From Candidatus Atribacteria bacterium (GTDB taxonomy: Bacteria; Atribacterota; Atribacteria; Atribacterales; JASGLU01), in the NCBI GenBank assembly GCA_030156825.1, contig JASGLU010000015.1, forward strand, positions 1 to 35,841: DNA of 35,841 nt. Direction: 5' to 3'. Below the pieces are notes generated by a model that made no database searches, was not told where the DNA came from, and was given only the letters and a program-made list of their open reading frames with translations. How positions within the stretch are numbered: position 1 is the first letter of the stretch; the number at the start of each line of letters is the position of its first letter. This document shows positions 7,620-15,425 of the stretch, piece by piece. The position numbers and the translations under genes are program-made.

Positions 7620-8897
7620 ATGAACAAAACTTTAGCCATCTTTGGAGGGGATCCAGTTAATCAAGAACCTTTTCCTCAGTGGCCTTCCTTTTCGGAAAAG
7701 ACCAAAAAAGAAGCGCTAAGTCCTCTACAAAATGGTTTGGTAAATTATTGGACTGGCTCGAGAGGAATAGAATTCGAAGAAAAATGGGCCAAATACTGTG
7801 GTTGCCAATTTGGAGTTTCTACCACTAATGGTACTTCAGCTCTACACACCGCTTTAGCCGCTTGCGATATTGGTCCGGGAGATGAAGTAATCGTTCCTTC
7901 CTATTCTTTCATCGCCTCTTCTTTTTGCGTATTGCAAGCTGGAGCTATTCCGATTTTTGCCGATGTTCGACCGGATACTCACACTATCGACCCCCAAGAT
8001 ATTAAACGTAAAATTACTCCCCGTACTCGAGCTATTATCCCGGTTCATTTATATGGTATTCCCTGCGATATGGATGCCATTATGGAAATTGCCCAAGCTC
8101 ATAATTTATACGTAATTGAAGACGCAGCTCAATCTCATGGTAGTGAATTCAAAGGGGAAAAAGTGGGTAGTATCGGTCATGTGGGGTGTTTTAGCTTCTG
8201 CCAATCCAAACATTTTACTACCGGAGGCGAAGGCGGATGTTTGGTTACCAATAACGAGAACATTGCCTGGAAAGCTCGTTCCTTCAGAGATCATGGATAC
8301 GACGTAAAAGAGCGGCTTAGATTGTTAGAAATGGAAAAGAAACTTTTCTACATTCATGAACGAGTAGGTTTTAACTATCGATTAACCGAAATCCAATCTA
8401 TCATCGGCTTGAGTGAATTGGATAGATTCGACAGCTGGAACAAGCCGCGAAGAATAAAAATTGGGGAAAAATTGCTCCACGCCTTTCAAAATCACCCTGG
8501 CATCTTATATCTTCCGCCCCACAAAAAAGAAGAAAAATACATTTCCTTCTGGCTCTTCCCTATAGTGCTTGATACCGAAAAGATCAGTTGTTCTATAAAA
8601 GATTTCTGGCAAGCCATTGAGCGGGAAGGAGTGCCGGTATCCCCTGTTTTATGGCCTCAAATGTATAAAGAAAAGGCTTATTTAGAACACAATGGTTTTG
8701 GAAAAACCAAGTTTCCCTTTCGTTCTCAAGAATATACCAATCCAGAGTCGGTAGAATACCAAAAAGTGTTCTGTCAAAACGCAGCCTGGTTGGAAGAGCG
8801 AACCTTTTCTTTTCCCTGTCACCCAGTATACGAGGACCTTCACGTTGACCTCATGATAGAAGCTTTTCAAAAAGTTTACAACTACTATAAAAAATAA
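7620..8897 (+). CDS. DegT/DnrJ/EryC1/StrS-family PLP aminotransferase
   Basis: A 425-residue PLP-dependent sugar or cyclitol aminotransferase. Visible are TTNGTSALHTAL (phosphate binding, about residues 67-78), EDAAQSHGSE at about 166, and the Schiff-base lysine at about residue 197 in SKHFTTGGEGG. The N-terminus (LAIFGGDPV) resembles the scyllo-inosose and AHBA-synthase-like branch rather than nucleotide-sugar aminotransferases. The family exchanges a keto group and an amino group on a six-carbon ring with glutamate or glutamine. Among uptake and catabolic genes it could run in reverse, removing an amino group from a ring carbon after dehydrogenation, or could make an amino sugar. ATG 7620 has AAAGGAGGGG ahead. 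Confidence 0.9.
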   Translation: MNKTLAIFGGDPVNQEPFPQWPSFSEKTKKEALSPLQNGLVNYWTGSRGIEFEEKWAKYCGCQFGVSTTNGTSALHTALAACDIGPGDEVIVPSYSFIASSFCVLQAGAIPIFADVRPDTHTIDPQDIKRKITPRTRAIIPVHLYGIPCDMDAIMEIAQAHNLYVIEDAAQSHGSEFKGEKVGSIGHVGCFSFCQSKHFTTGGEGGCLVTNNENIAWKARSFRDHGYDVKERLRLLEMEKKLFYIHERVGFNYRLTEIQSIIGLSELDRFDSWNKPRRIKIGEKLLHAFQNHPGILYLPPHKKEEKYISFWLFPIVLDTEKISCSIKDFWQAIEREGVPVSPVLWPQMYKEKAYLEHNGFGKTKFPFRSQEYTNPESVEYQKVFCQNAAWLEERTFSFPCHPVYEDLHVDLMIEAFQKVYNYYKK

Positions 8898-8949
8898 CTA
8901 CCTAATCACGGGGGAAAGCGGAAAATAAAAAGGAAAGAGGTGTTTCTGA

Positions 8950-9999
8950 TTGACTATCAAATGGGGAGTAATCGGCGCTGGAGGGATTGCCAGACGGCGT
9001 ACTATCCCGGAAGTTATTCAATACGCTCAAAATAGTGTTATTAAGGCTGTTATGGACCCTAACCCCCAAAGTTTAGCCGAAATTCAGAAAGAATTTAACT
9101 TGGAAGCAGCCTTTACCACTTTAGAAGAGATTTTGAAAGAAGATTTAGATGCGGTATACATTGCCTCCCCTGTATTTGCCCATTTCGAACAAGCTGTTCA
9201 GTCTCTGCAAGCGGGAAAAAACGTTTTGTGTGAAAAGCCTCTATCTCTTAGTATTAGAGAGGGAGAGGAAATGGCTGAAATCGCCGAAAAAAAGAAGCTT
9301 AAGTTAGGGATAGCCTTTATGATGAGGTTTAACGTCTACCATCAAAAAATCAAAACCTTAATTGATGACCATCAGTTAGGAAAAATAGTAGCTGCTCGAG
9401 CCCAACTCACTTGCTGGTATCCTCCTATTCAAAACGCCTGGCGGCAGATACCTCAGCTTTCAGGAGGAGGGGCCCTGGCTGACATGGGGTGTCACTGCTT
9501 GGACTTGCTTGAATATTTCCTGGGTAATATCACTGCTACTGTGGGATTTTTAGATACCACCGTTCACCCTTATCAGGTAGAAGACACTGCTAATGTGATT
9601 TTAAAGTTTGAAAGCGAAGCACAGGCAATGGTAGATAACTATTTTAACGTTCCCGATAAAGCCGCCAACAATCTGCTTGAAATATATGGCACCAAAGGGG
9701 CTATTTTAACCAAAAACACCATAGGCCAAGACCCAGGAGGCACTATGTGGCTTTACCAAGAAAAAGAAGAAAAGAACTATGATGCTCAACAGAGCCGAAA
9801 GAAAATCTCCTACCAATTGGTTGAGCTTAAACCCTCTCCCTTATATGCACAAGAGATCGATGCTTTCAGCCAATGGATAAGCACAGGGGTGAAGCCAAAA
9901 CCGGATTTAAGTGCTGCAATAGGAATCAGAAATTTGAAAGTTTTAGACTCCATCTATCGATCAGCCAAAGAGAAAAAGGTAGTGGAAGTTACAAAATAA
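8950..9999 (+). CDS. Gfo/Idh/MocA-family oxidoreductase 2
   Basis: A 349-residue NAD(P)-dependent sugar or cyclitol dehydrogenase. The Rossmann motif GAGGIARR is at about residues 9-16 and the catalytic lysine is in CEKPLSL. The active-site helix carries the full DxxxHxxD pattern (DMGCHCLD). The TTG at 8950 is chosen as start because AGAGGTG is seven bases upstream and the glycine motif falls at the expected distance. It lies between the aminotransferase and the NagB-like gene, so it may supply or use the keto-sugar handled by those enzymes. The substrate is not identifiable by eye. Confidence 0.9.
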   Translation: MTIKWGVIGAGGIARRRTIPEVIQYAQNSVIKAVMDPNPQSLAEIQKEFNLEAAFTTLEEILKEDLDAVYIASPVFAHFEQAVQSLQAGKNVLCEKPLSLSIREGEEMAEIAEKKKLKLGIAFMMRFNVYHQKIKTLIDDHQLGKIVAARAQLTCWYPPIQNAWRQIPQLSGGGALADMGCHCLDLLEYFLGNITATVGFLDTTVHPYQVEDTANVILKFESEAQAMVDNYFNVPDKAANNLLEIYGTKGAILTKNTIGQDPGGTMWLYQEKEEKNYDAQQSRKKISYQLVELKPSPLYAQEIDAFSQWISTGVKPKPDLSAAIGIRNLKVLDSIYRSAKEKKVVEVTK

Positions 10000-10013
10000 A
10001 GGAGGAAATAAAA

Positions 10014-10934
10014 ATGAGCACCTTTACTTACTCGTTAGCTAAATTTATTCCTTTCCAGGATCAGATTGAATGTGAGAGGGTAAGAAAAATCAAAAAGGAG
10101 GAAATCACTAACCATCCTAATCCCGAATTTAAAATTAGAGTAGTTGAAGAAAAAAACGAATTCTATCTGGCAATGGCACTGGATTTAATCCAACGAATTG
10201 TTGAGGCTCGGGAAAACCACCGGTCTTTGGTACTTATCCTTCCTGTAGGCCCGGTCCCCCAGTACTCGATAGCTGCCCGGATGATTAACCAACTTCGAAT
10301 TCCCCTGGACCATCTCCATACTTTTAACATGGACGAATATGCTGACCAGGACGGAAACACTGCTCCTCCTACCTGGACAGGTTCTTTTCAAAAAGCAATG
10401 TGGGATAATTTCTTCCAGTTAATCGATCCCCAACTTCGCCCACCGGAAAAAAATATTCACTTTCCAACCAAAGAAGCTCTTCCTGATTATGAAAAAATGA
10501 TCGATGACTTAGGAGGAGCCGATTGTTGTTTCGGGGGAGTAGGATGGTGTGGACATATCGCTTTCTGGGAAGCCCATTTAGGATTCGAATTTGGAGATGA
10601 CCTTGATGCTTTTAAAAAAGCCGGCCCCCGATTGGTAGAACTCCACCCCATGACCATTATGCAAAACGCCCTCCACTCTTTCAGTGGAGACTGGTCCTGG
10701 GTGCCTCCCTGTGCCAACACCATCGGCCCGGCTCAGATTGTAGGAGCCAAAGACCGAAGCTTCTGGCTGGATGGCTGTTGGGAAGGAGGAGTAAGTTGGC
10801 AAAAGTTTATTGCCCGCTTGGCAGCCCATGGAAGGGTTAATCCGTTAGTACCGGCTTCTATCTTGCAAACGGTTCCCGGTACCTATACTATGCTTGGTGG
10901 AGTAGCAGAAAACGTAGAAATTCACATGGCTTAA
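10014..10934 (+). CDS. NagB-like sugar isomerase/deaminase with altered active site
   Basis: A 306-residue protein of the glucosamine-6-phosphate deaminase fold. The start ATG 10014 follows AAAGGAGGAA; a longer frame from 9873 would overlap the previous gene. The catalytic MDEY motif is kept (Asp107), and so are His181 and Glu186 in GHIAFWEAH. The residue matching Asp141 of E. coli NagB is Cys179 (GVGWCGH instead of GxGNDGH). The N-terminal phosphate-binding loop (GGTP in NagB) reads GPVP. The substrate may therefore lack the 6-phosphate, or the chemistry may be isomerisation only. Neighbours are a dehydrogenase and a PIG-L deacetylase, as in amino-sugar degradation clusters. Confidence 0.82.
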   Translation: MSTFTYSLAKFIPFQDQIECERVRKIKKEEITNHPNPEFKIRVVEEKNEFYLAMALDLIQRIVEARENHRSLVLILPVGPVPQYSIAARMINQLRIPLDHLHTFNMDEYADQDGNTAPPTWTGSFQKAMWDNFFQLIDPQLRPPEKNIHFPTKEALPDYEKMIDDLGGADCCFGGVGWCGHIAFWEAHLGFEFGDDLDAFKKAGPRLVELHPMTIMQNALHSFSGDWSWVPPCANTIGPAQIVGAKDRSFWLDGCWEGGVSWQKFIARLAAHGRVNPLVPASILQTVPGTYTMLGGVAENVEIHMA

Positions 10935-10948
10935 AAAGGAGGTAAATT

Positions 10949-11824
10949 ATGAACCGAGCTGATTTTACTTTTTACCATTTAAGGTCGGGTGAAAAAAGCC
11001 CGGATATCTCTCTCCTTTTTCCCGGTTGGCAGGAAGGAGATGAAAGAGTGGCTATCTTTTCCCCCCACGATGACGACGCTCTCTTAGGTCCAGGTTATCT
11101 TCTACAGGCTATCCCTCTTTTTGGAGGGGAGGTAGAGATAATTATTTTCTGCAACGGTTCTGGCGGATATAGTACAATCGAACATAAACCAATTATCAGC
11201 GCCCTTCGGGCCCGAGAGACAGCCCAGGCCTATCAAAAACTGGGTATAGTCGAAAGCAAAATCCACCGCTTAGACTATGATGATTATAGTGTCTGGCCTT
11301 TTATTGGTTGGAAATTAGCTACCGGAGCAGAAGGCACTTTTCAGAAAATTCTCCCTCTTCTACGAAAGTTAAAAATCACCCGTGTAGTAGCTCCCAATGG
11401 CTATCAAGAACACTTAGACCATACTGCCACTTTTTGGGTGGCCTCTTTTGATACCCCCCAGGCGGGAGACCCGGTGATGGCCGATTGGGGAGAGAACTAC
11501 CCGGTCCGCTCTCTACTTCAATATGCGGTATGGAGCGATTTCTCCCCAGAAGATGCCTTTCTTCAGGGGGAATCACCGACAATCAGGGCTAATCTTGCGC
11601 TAAAAGCTCCCGCCAAAGCCGAAGAAAATATCCAAGAGGCTATGCAGGCATTTCGTACTCAAGCTAATATTATCGCTGGTTTAATGAGCGAACGAGCTGA
11701 GCGGCAGATTTCCCAACAAGAGTTCATCGAAGTTTATCTGAGTTTTGATCCTCGACCAAAATGTGATTATCGAAAATATATAAACAAAATAGAAGAAATT
11801 GATAAAAGAGGTGGAAAGGAATGA
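10949..11824 (+). CDS. PIG-L/LmbE-family N-deacetylase
   Basis: A 291-residue zinc-dependent deacetylase of the family that includes MshB, BshB and GlcNAc-PI deacetylase; members remove N-acetyl from sugar amides. The metal and base motif PHDDDALLG is near residues 39-47 (His40, Asp42, Asp43), where the family usually has PHPDDExxG. The second metal motif HLDH is at about residues 155-158. ATG 10949 has AAAGGAGG before it. The stop overlaps the next gene by four bases (ATGA). It suggests that an N-acetylated amino sugar or amino-cyclitol passes through this pathway. Cytoplasmic, as no signal peptide is seen. Confidence 0.88.
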   Translation: MNRADFTFYHLRSGEKSPDISLLFPGWQEGDERVAIFSPHDDDALLGPGYLLQAIPLFGGEVEIIIFCNGSGGYSTIEHKPIISALRARETAQAYQKLGIVESKIHRLDYDDYSVWPFIGWKLATGAEGTFQKILPLLRKLKITRVVAPNGYQEHLDHTATFWVASFDTPQAGDPVMADWGENYPVRSLLQYAVWSDFSPEDAFLQGESPTIRANLALKAPAKAEENIQEAMQAFRTQANIIAGLMSERAERQISQQEFIEVYLSFDPRPKCDYRKYINKIEEIDKRGGKE

Positions 11825-12663
11825 AAAAAGGGATTAATCAATGGGCTTTCCCCTCTTCCATCTCAGTAAAAGAAATACTGGAATTAGCTCATCAGTTTGG
11901 CTTTCAAGGAGTTGAACTTTGCCCATCTGCGCAAGGGGAATTATCTTTTCCCCTTACTCAAGAAAAAATTTCTGAGATTCGAAACTTAGCTCAGGATTTT
12001 AATTTGGAGATAAGAAGCATAGCTACTGATTTACTTTGGAAGTATAATTTAGCCTCTTCTAATCAGAATTCTCGAAAAAAAGCCAAAGAAATAGTAAAAA
12101 GACTGGTTGAGACCGCTGCAAACCTGGGAGCACAGTCGGTTCTCATCATTCCTGGATATGTAAACGTTCCCTGGGATTCTTCCTCTGAGGTAGTTCCCTA
12201 TCAGGAAGCTTTTTATCGGGTTCAAGAATCGCTCAAAGAACTGGCTCCACTGGCTCAAGAAGCTAAAGTATACTTAGCAATAGAAAATGTCTGGAATAAA
12301 CTATTTCTTTCTCCACTTGAGTTCTGCTCTCTGATAGATAGCATTGAAAGTCGGTGGGTGAAAGCTCACTTCGATACAGCCAACGTGTTAATAGCCGGTT
12401 ACCCTGAACAGTGGATTAAGCTTTTGGGAGAAAGGATTATCACTGTTCACATAAAAGATTTTAAATTATCGGTAGGAAACATAAACGGTTTTTGCCTTCC
12501 TTTAGAAGGAGATGTTAATTGGCCTCAGGTTATGCAAAGCCTGCAAGATATCGGTTATGACGATTACCTTATCGCCGAAGTTATTCCTCCCTACAGCTAT
12601 TCTAAGGAAGCACTCTTAGCCAACATCTCTTTTAACCTTGATTGTCTTTTAAAAATGCCCTAA
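11821..12663 (+). CDS. TIM-barrel sugar isomerase/epimerase (IolE/xylose-isomerase-like) 1
   Basis: A 280-residue member of the AP-endonuclease-2/xylose-isomerase-like barrel superfamily. The metal quartet can be read in order: Glu in AIENVW, Asp in HFDTANV, His in VHIKDF and Glu in IAEVIPP. Relatives include 2-keto-myo-inositol dehydratase (IolE), keto-sugar epimerases, and the barrel subunits that cleave 3-keto-glycosides. It overlaps the deacetylase by four bases. Together with the Gfo/Idh dehydrogenases it forms the pairing seen in inositol and keto-glycoside pathways. The precise reaction is unknown. Confidence 0.87.
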   Translation: MKKGINQWAFPSSISVKEILELAHQFGFQGVELCPSAQGELSFPLTQEKISEIRNLAQDFNLEIRSIATDLLWKYNLASSNQNSRKKAKEIVKRLVETAANLGAQSVLIIPGYVNVPWDSSSEVVPYQEAFYRVQESLKELAPLAQEAKVYLAIENVWNKLFLSPLEFCSLIDSIESRWVKAHFDTANVLIAGYPEQWIKLLGERIITVHIKDFKLSVGNINGFCLPLEGDVNWPQVMQSLQDIGYDDYLIAEVIPPYSYSKEALLANISFNLDCLLKMP

Positions 12664-12674
12664 AATAAAGAAAA

Positions 12675-12684
12675 AAAGGAGGTG
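12675..12684 (+). promoter_or_regulatory. Orphan Shine-Dalgarno-like site ahead of a binding-protein gene
   Basis: AAAGGAGGTGA (inside a longer A-run) matches the 16S 3' end almost without gaps, but the only frame behind it is GTG-ATT-TAA. The real gene starts 82 bases downstream with its own AAGGAGGT. The placement mirrors the site at 4364 ahead of the other binding-protein gene, which argues for a shared leader function such as transcript stabilisation. Confidence 0.42.
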
Positions 12685-12765
12685 ATTTAACCTTATTATA
12701 AATTGGTTTTAGACATTTTTTAAACCTATTTATTAACTACTAAATCCTAAGGAGGTATAACGAAC

Positions 12766-13770
12766 ATGAACCGAAAAATTACTCGTAATTTTTCCTTTTT
12801 GTTTTTAGTGGCTCTTATGGTGGTTGGTTTAGTCGGGACGACTTTTACCCAGGAAGAAAAAACTTATACCTTTGGTAATATTGCTTTCAGTCGAACCGAC
12901 GTTTGGAACAACTACTCCATTTTAGCTTTTGAGTATGCTGCCCGGCAAAAAGGGATTGAAACTATCGTTTTAGATCCAGAAGGTAACTTAGAAAAAGCAG
13001 TGGCAGCGATGGAAGATTTAATCACCAAAGAAGTAGACGGAATTTCAGTTTATACTATTACTCCTGAGCTGGATTGTACTTTAGCTCAGATGGCCAATGA
13101 AGCGGGAATCCCAGTCACCTTTGAAAATTCCCTTCCAGCCGAAGACTGCCGCTCTTCTTATATTTCCTGTGTAGCCTGTCAGTATGACGATATCGGTTAC
13201 GCTGCCGGCAAGTTTATCTCTGAAAATTACCCAGGGAGCAAACTTTTTTACGTAATGGGGGCTCCGGGAATGGGAATTACCGAGCTTTACGAAGAAGGCC
13301 TTCACCGAGCCTTAGAAGAATACGGAACGGTAGAGTTGGTATCCACCCAACCTACCGACTGGGGTGCCGAGCAAGCAATGAACGTTACTCAAAATGCCAT
13401 CCAGTCCGGATTAGAATTTGACGTCATTTTTGCCAATAACGAACAAATGGCTACTGGAGTGATAAATGCTCTAAAAGATGCCGGACTTTTTGGGGAAATA
13501 AAAATAGTTGCTACCGGCGGAGGTCCAGACGGATTGAAAATGATCGAAGACGGATTACTTGACGCTACCATGAGTGCTCCCGTTTCCCTTCAGGGTCTTT
13601 TAACCTTTAAAAATCTCTACCAGTATGTAGTCAAAGGAGAAGAGCCACCTAAATTCATTCCCTTGCCTATTATCCCAATAACTAAAGACAACTTAGATGA
13701 AGCTATTCCCTGGGAAATTAATGATGAGACCTATCCCTTAGCGTTAGAAGTTATTGGGGGTATTGACTAA
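12766..13770 (+). CDS. Ribose-type periplasmic sugar-binding protein (Peripla_BP_4)
   Basis: A 334-residue solute-binding protein for the CUT2-class importer encoded downstream. The signal peptide is about residues 1-30 (NRKITRN, then a hydrophobic run), with no lipobox, so it is probably free in a periplasm. The binding-protein fold is recognisable from AAMEDLITKEVDGISV and from VIFANNEQMATGVINALKDAG. The mature protein has four cysteines, three of them close together (EDCRSSYISCVACQ), which is rare for this family. ATG 12766 follows AAGGAGGT. Similarity in type to MocB/IbpA-like inositol-binding proteins is possible but unproven. A stem-loop begins at the last base of the stop codon. Confidence 0.9.
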   Translation: MNRKITRNFSFLFLVALMVVGLVGTTFTQEEKTYTFGNIAFSRTDVWNNYSILAFEYAARQKGIETIVLDPEGNLEKAVAAMEDLITKEVDGISVYTITPELDCTLAQMANEAGIPVTFENSLPAEDCRSSYISCVACQYDDIGYAAGKFISENYPGSKLFYVMGAPGMGITELYEEGLHRALEEYGTVELVSTQPTDWGAEQAMNVTQNAIQSGLEFDVIFANNEQMATGVINALKDAGLFGEIKIVATGGGPDGLKMIEDGLLDATMSAPVSLQGLLTFKNLYQYVVKGEEPPKFIPLPIIPITKDNLDEAIPWEINDETYPLALEVIGGID

Positions 13771-13800
13771 AATCAGGTGGGGTCTTCCCCCACCTGATTT
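13770..13800. repeat. Stem-loop after the ribose-type binding-protein gene
   Basis: Bases 13770-13782 pair perfectly with 13788-13800 (13 bp, loop TCTTC). The stem starts on the last base of the TAA stop. The right flank is TTTATTAAAG, a very short T-run, so it would be at most a leaky terminator. It fits the same pattern as the repeats at 16-55 and 5760-5801. About 100 bases without other clear signals follow before the ATPase gene. Confidence 0.8.
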
Positions 13801-13904
13801 ATTAAAGAGAGTTAAATTTACTCAGAGAGTAGAAGCTATTGATAGAGAATTACCTTTTTAAGGCTTTATCTTGAATAAAAAATAGATAGAGAGGAAAATA
13901 TTCA

Positions 13905-15425
13905 TTGAACGGTGCCCCAAAAAAATTTGCTATTCAGGCGGAAAATATTTCCAAAATCTTCCCTGGAGTACAAGCTTTAAATCAAGTATCTTTTGACCTT
14001 TATCCGGGAGAAATCCACTGCATCGTAGGAGAAAATGGAGCCGGGAAATCCACCCTAATTAAAATTTTATCCGGTTTTTTAAAACCAGATAGAGGAGAAA
14101 TTATCGTTGATAGTCAGCGTTTTAAAGCTCTAACTCCCCATCAAGCTCAAACACTGGGCATTCAAGTGGTTTACCAAGAAAATATTCTGGCTCCCACTGT
14201 GAGTGCAGCGGAAAACGTCTTTGCTGGACAGGAAAAAGTTGGTAATTTTGGTTTAATTGACCATCAAAAAACTTTCGAAGAGGCAGAAAAAATTTTTTCC
14301 TCTTTAGGGGTAAAGTTAGACTCCCGCATGTTGGTAGAAAACTTAAGTCCGAGTGAACAACAGTTTGTTAAAATTGGTCGAGCGTTAGCGTTACAACCTC
14401 GAGTGTTGATATTGGATGAACCTACTGCTATGTTTGATAAGCAAGAGGCTGAAGCAGTTTTAAGTTTAATCCAGGATATTAGCCAAAGAGGAATCGGGGT
14501 TATCTATATTTCCCACCGCTTAGAAGAAATCATCGATATCGCTCACCGAATTACCGTTTTAAAAGATGGCCAAAAAGTGGCCTGTCACGATATCAAAACT
14601 GAGCAAATAAACCTTGACTACATTGCCCGAGAGATGGTAGGGCGAGAAGTTAAATTTTTTCAAAAAAAGAAGCAAACCAAAAAAGGAAAGGTTGCCCTTG
14701 AAATTAAAAACCTAAAAATAAAGGAGGCCGGACCCGAAGTTTCCTTTCAGCTGTATCAGGGAGAAATCCTGGGCATCGCCGGTTTAATAGGGTCAGGAAG
14801 AACTGAAATTATGAAAGCCGTTTTTGGAGCAGGTCAAAAATTGAAAGGAGAAGTATCAGTAGCCGGAAAGAAGTCCCAAATTAGAAATCCGGCTGAAGCT
14901 ATCCAATTGGGCATTGGATTTATAACTGAAGACCGGCAAAAAACCGGGCTGGCCCTAAATTTAAGTGTAATCAAAAATACCACCATTGTCGGTTTAAATA
15001 AGCTCCCGACTTCTTTTTTTAATCTTTTTCTTAACCTTCCTCAGGAAAAGCTGATAGTCCAACAATTGGTGGAAGAATTAGCAATCAAAACTCCTTCCCT
15101 GGAACAGGAAATCAGATTTCTGAGCGGTGGTAACCAACAAAAAGTTATTCTGGGGCGCTGGCTGTTTAAAAATGTAGATATTTTTATCTTTGATGAACCC
15201 ACTATCGGGATCGATGTCAGCGCCAAGTCAGAAATTCATAAACTTATGGCTAATTTAGTCGATAACGGAAAATCTATTATTATGATCTCTTCTGAGATGC
15301 CAGAACTTGTAGCTATGAGTGACCGAGTATTGGTAATCCGGGAGGGAGATATTGTGGCCGAATTAAGAGCCGAAGAAATAACGGAAGAAAATATCATTCT
15401 CCACGCTTTTGGGGTGAAAAATTAA
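13905..15425 (+). CDS. Sugar ABC transporter ATPase with two nucleotide-binding domains (RbsA/MglA type)
   Basis: A 506-residue tandem ATPase. Domain 1 has Walker A GENGAGKST (about residues 41-49), signature LSPSEQQFVKIGRA and Walker B LILDEPTA. Domain 2 has the degenerate Walker A typical of the family (GLIGSGRTE), then LSGGNQQKVILGRW and FIFDEPTIGID. The arrangement identifies the CUT2 class (ribose, galactose, xylose, inositol). The start is TTG 13905 behind GAGAGG. The gene ends in a one-base overlap with the permease gene (TAATG). With the preceding binding protein and next permease this is the only complete importer in the window. Confidence 0.95.
   Translation: MNGAPKKFAIQAENISKIFPGVQALNQVSFDLYPGEIHCIVGENGAGKSTLIKILSGFLKPDRGEIIVDSQRFKALTPHQAQTLGIQVVYQENILAPTVSAAENVFAGQEKVGNFGLIDHQKTFEEAEKIFSSLGVKLDSRMLVENLSPSEQQFVKIGRALALQPRVLILDEPTAMFDKQEAEAVLSLIQDISQRGIGVIYISHRLEEIIDIAHRITVLKDGQKVACHDIKTEQINLDYIAREMVGREVKFFQKKKQTKKGKVALEIKNLKIKEAGPEVSFQLYQGEILGIAGLIGSGRTEIMKAVFGAGQKLKGEVSVAGKKSQIRNPAEAIQLGIGFITEDRQKTGLALNLSVIKNTTIVGLNKLPTSFFNLFLNLPQEKLIVQQLVEELAIKTPSLEQEIRFLSGGNQQKVILGRWLFKNVDIFIFDEPTIGIDVSAKSEIHKLMANLVDNGKSIIMISSEMPELVAMSDRVLVIREGDIVAELRAEEITEENIILHAFGVKN

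Noticed and set aside
9873-10013. Longer frame of 47 codons before the NagB-like gene.
   Set aside because: It overlaps the end of the preceding dehydrogenase; ATG 10014 has AAAGGAGG at proper distance.
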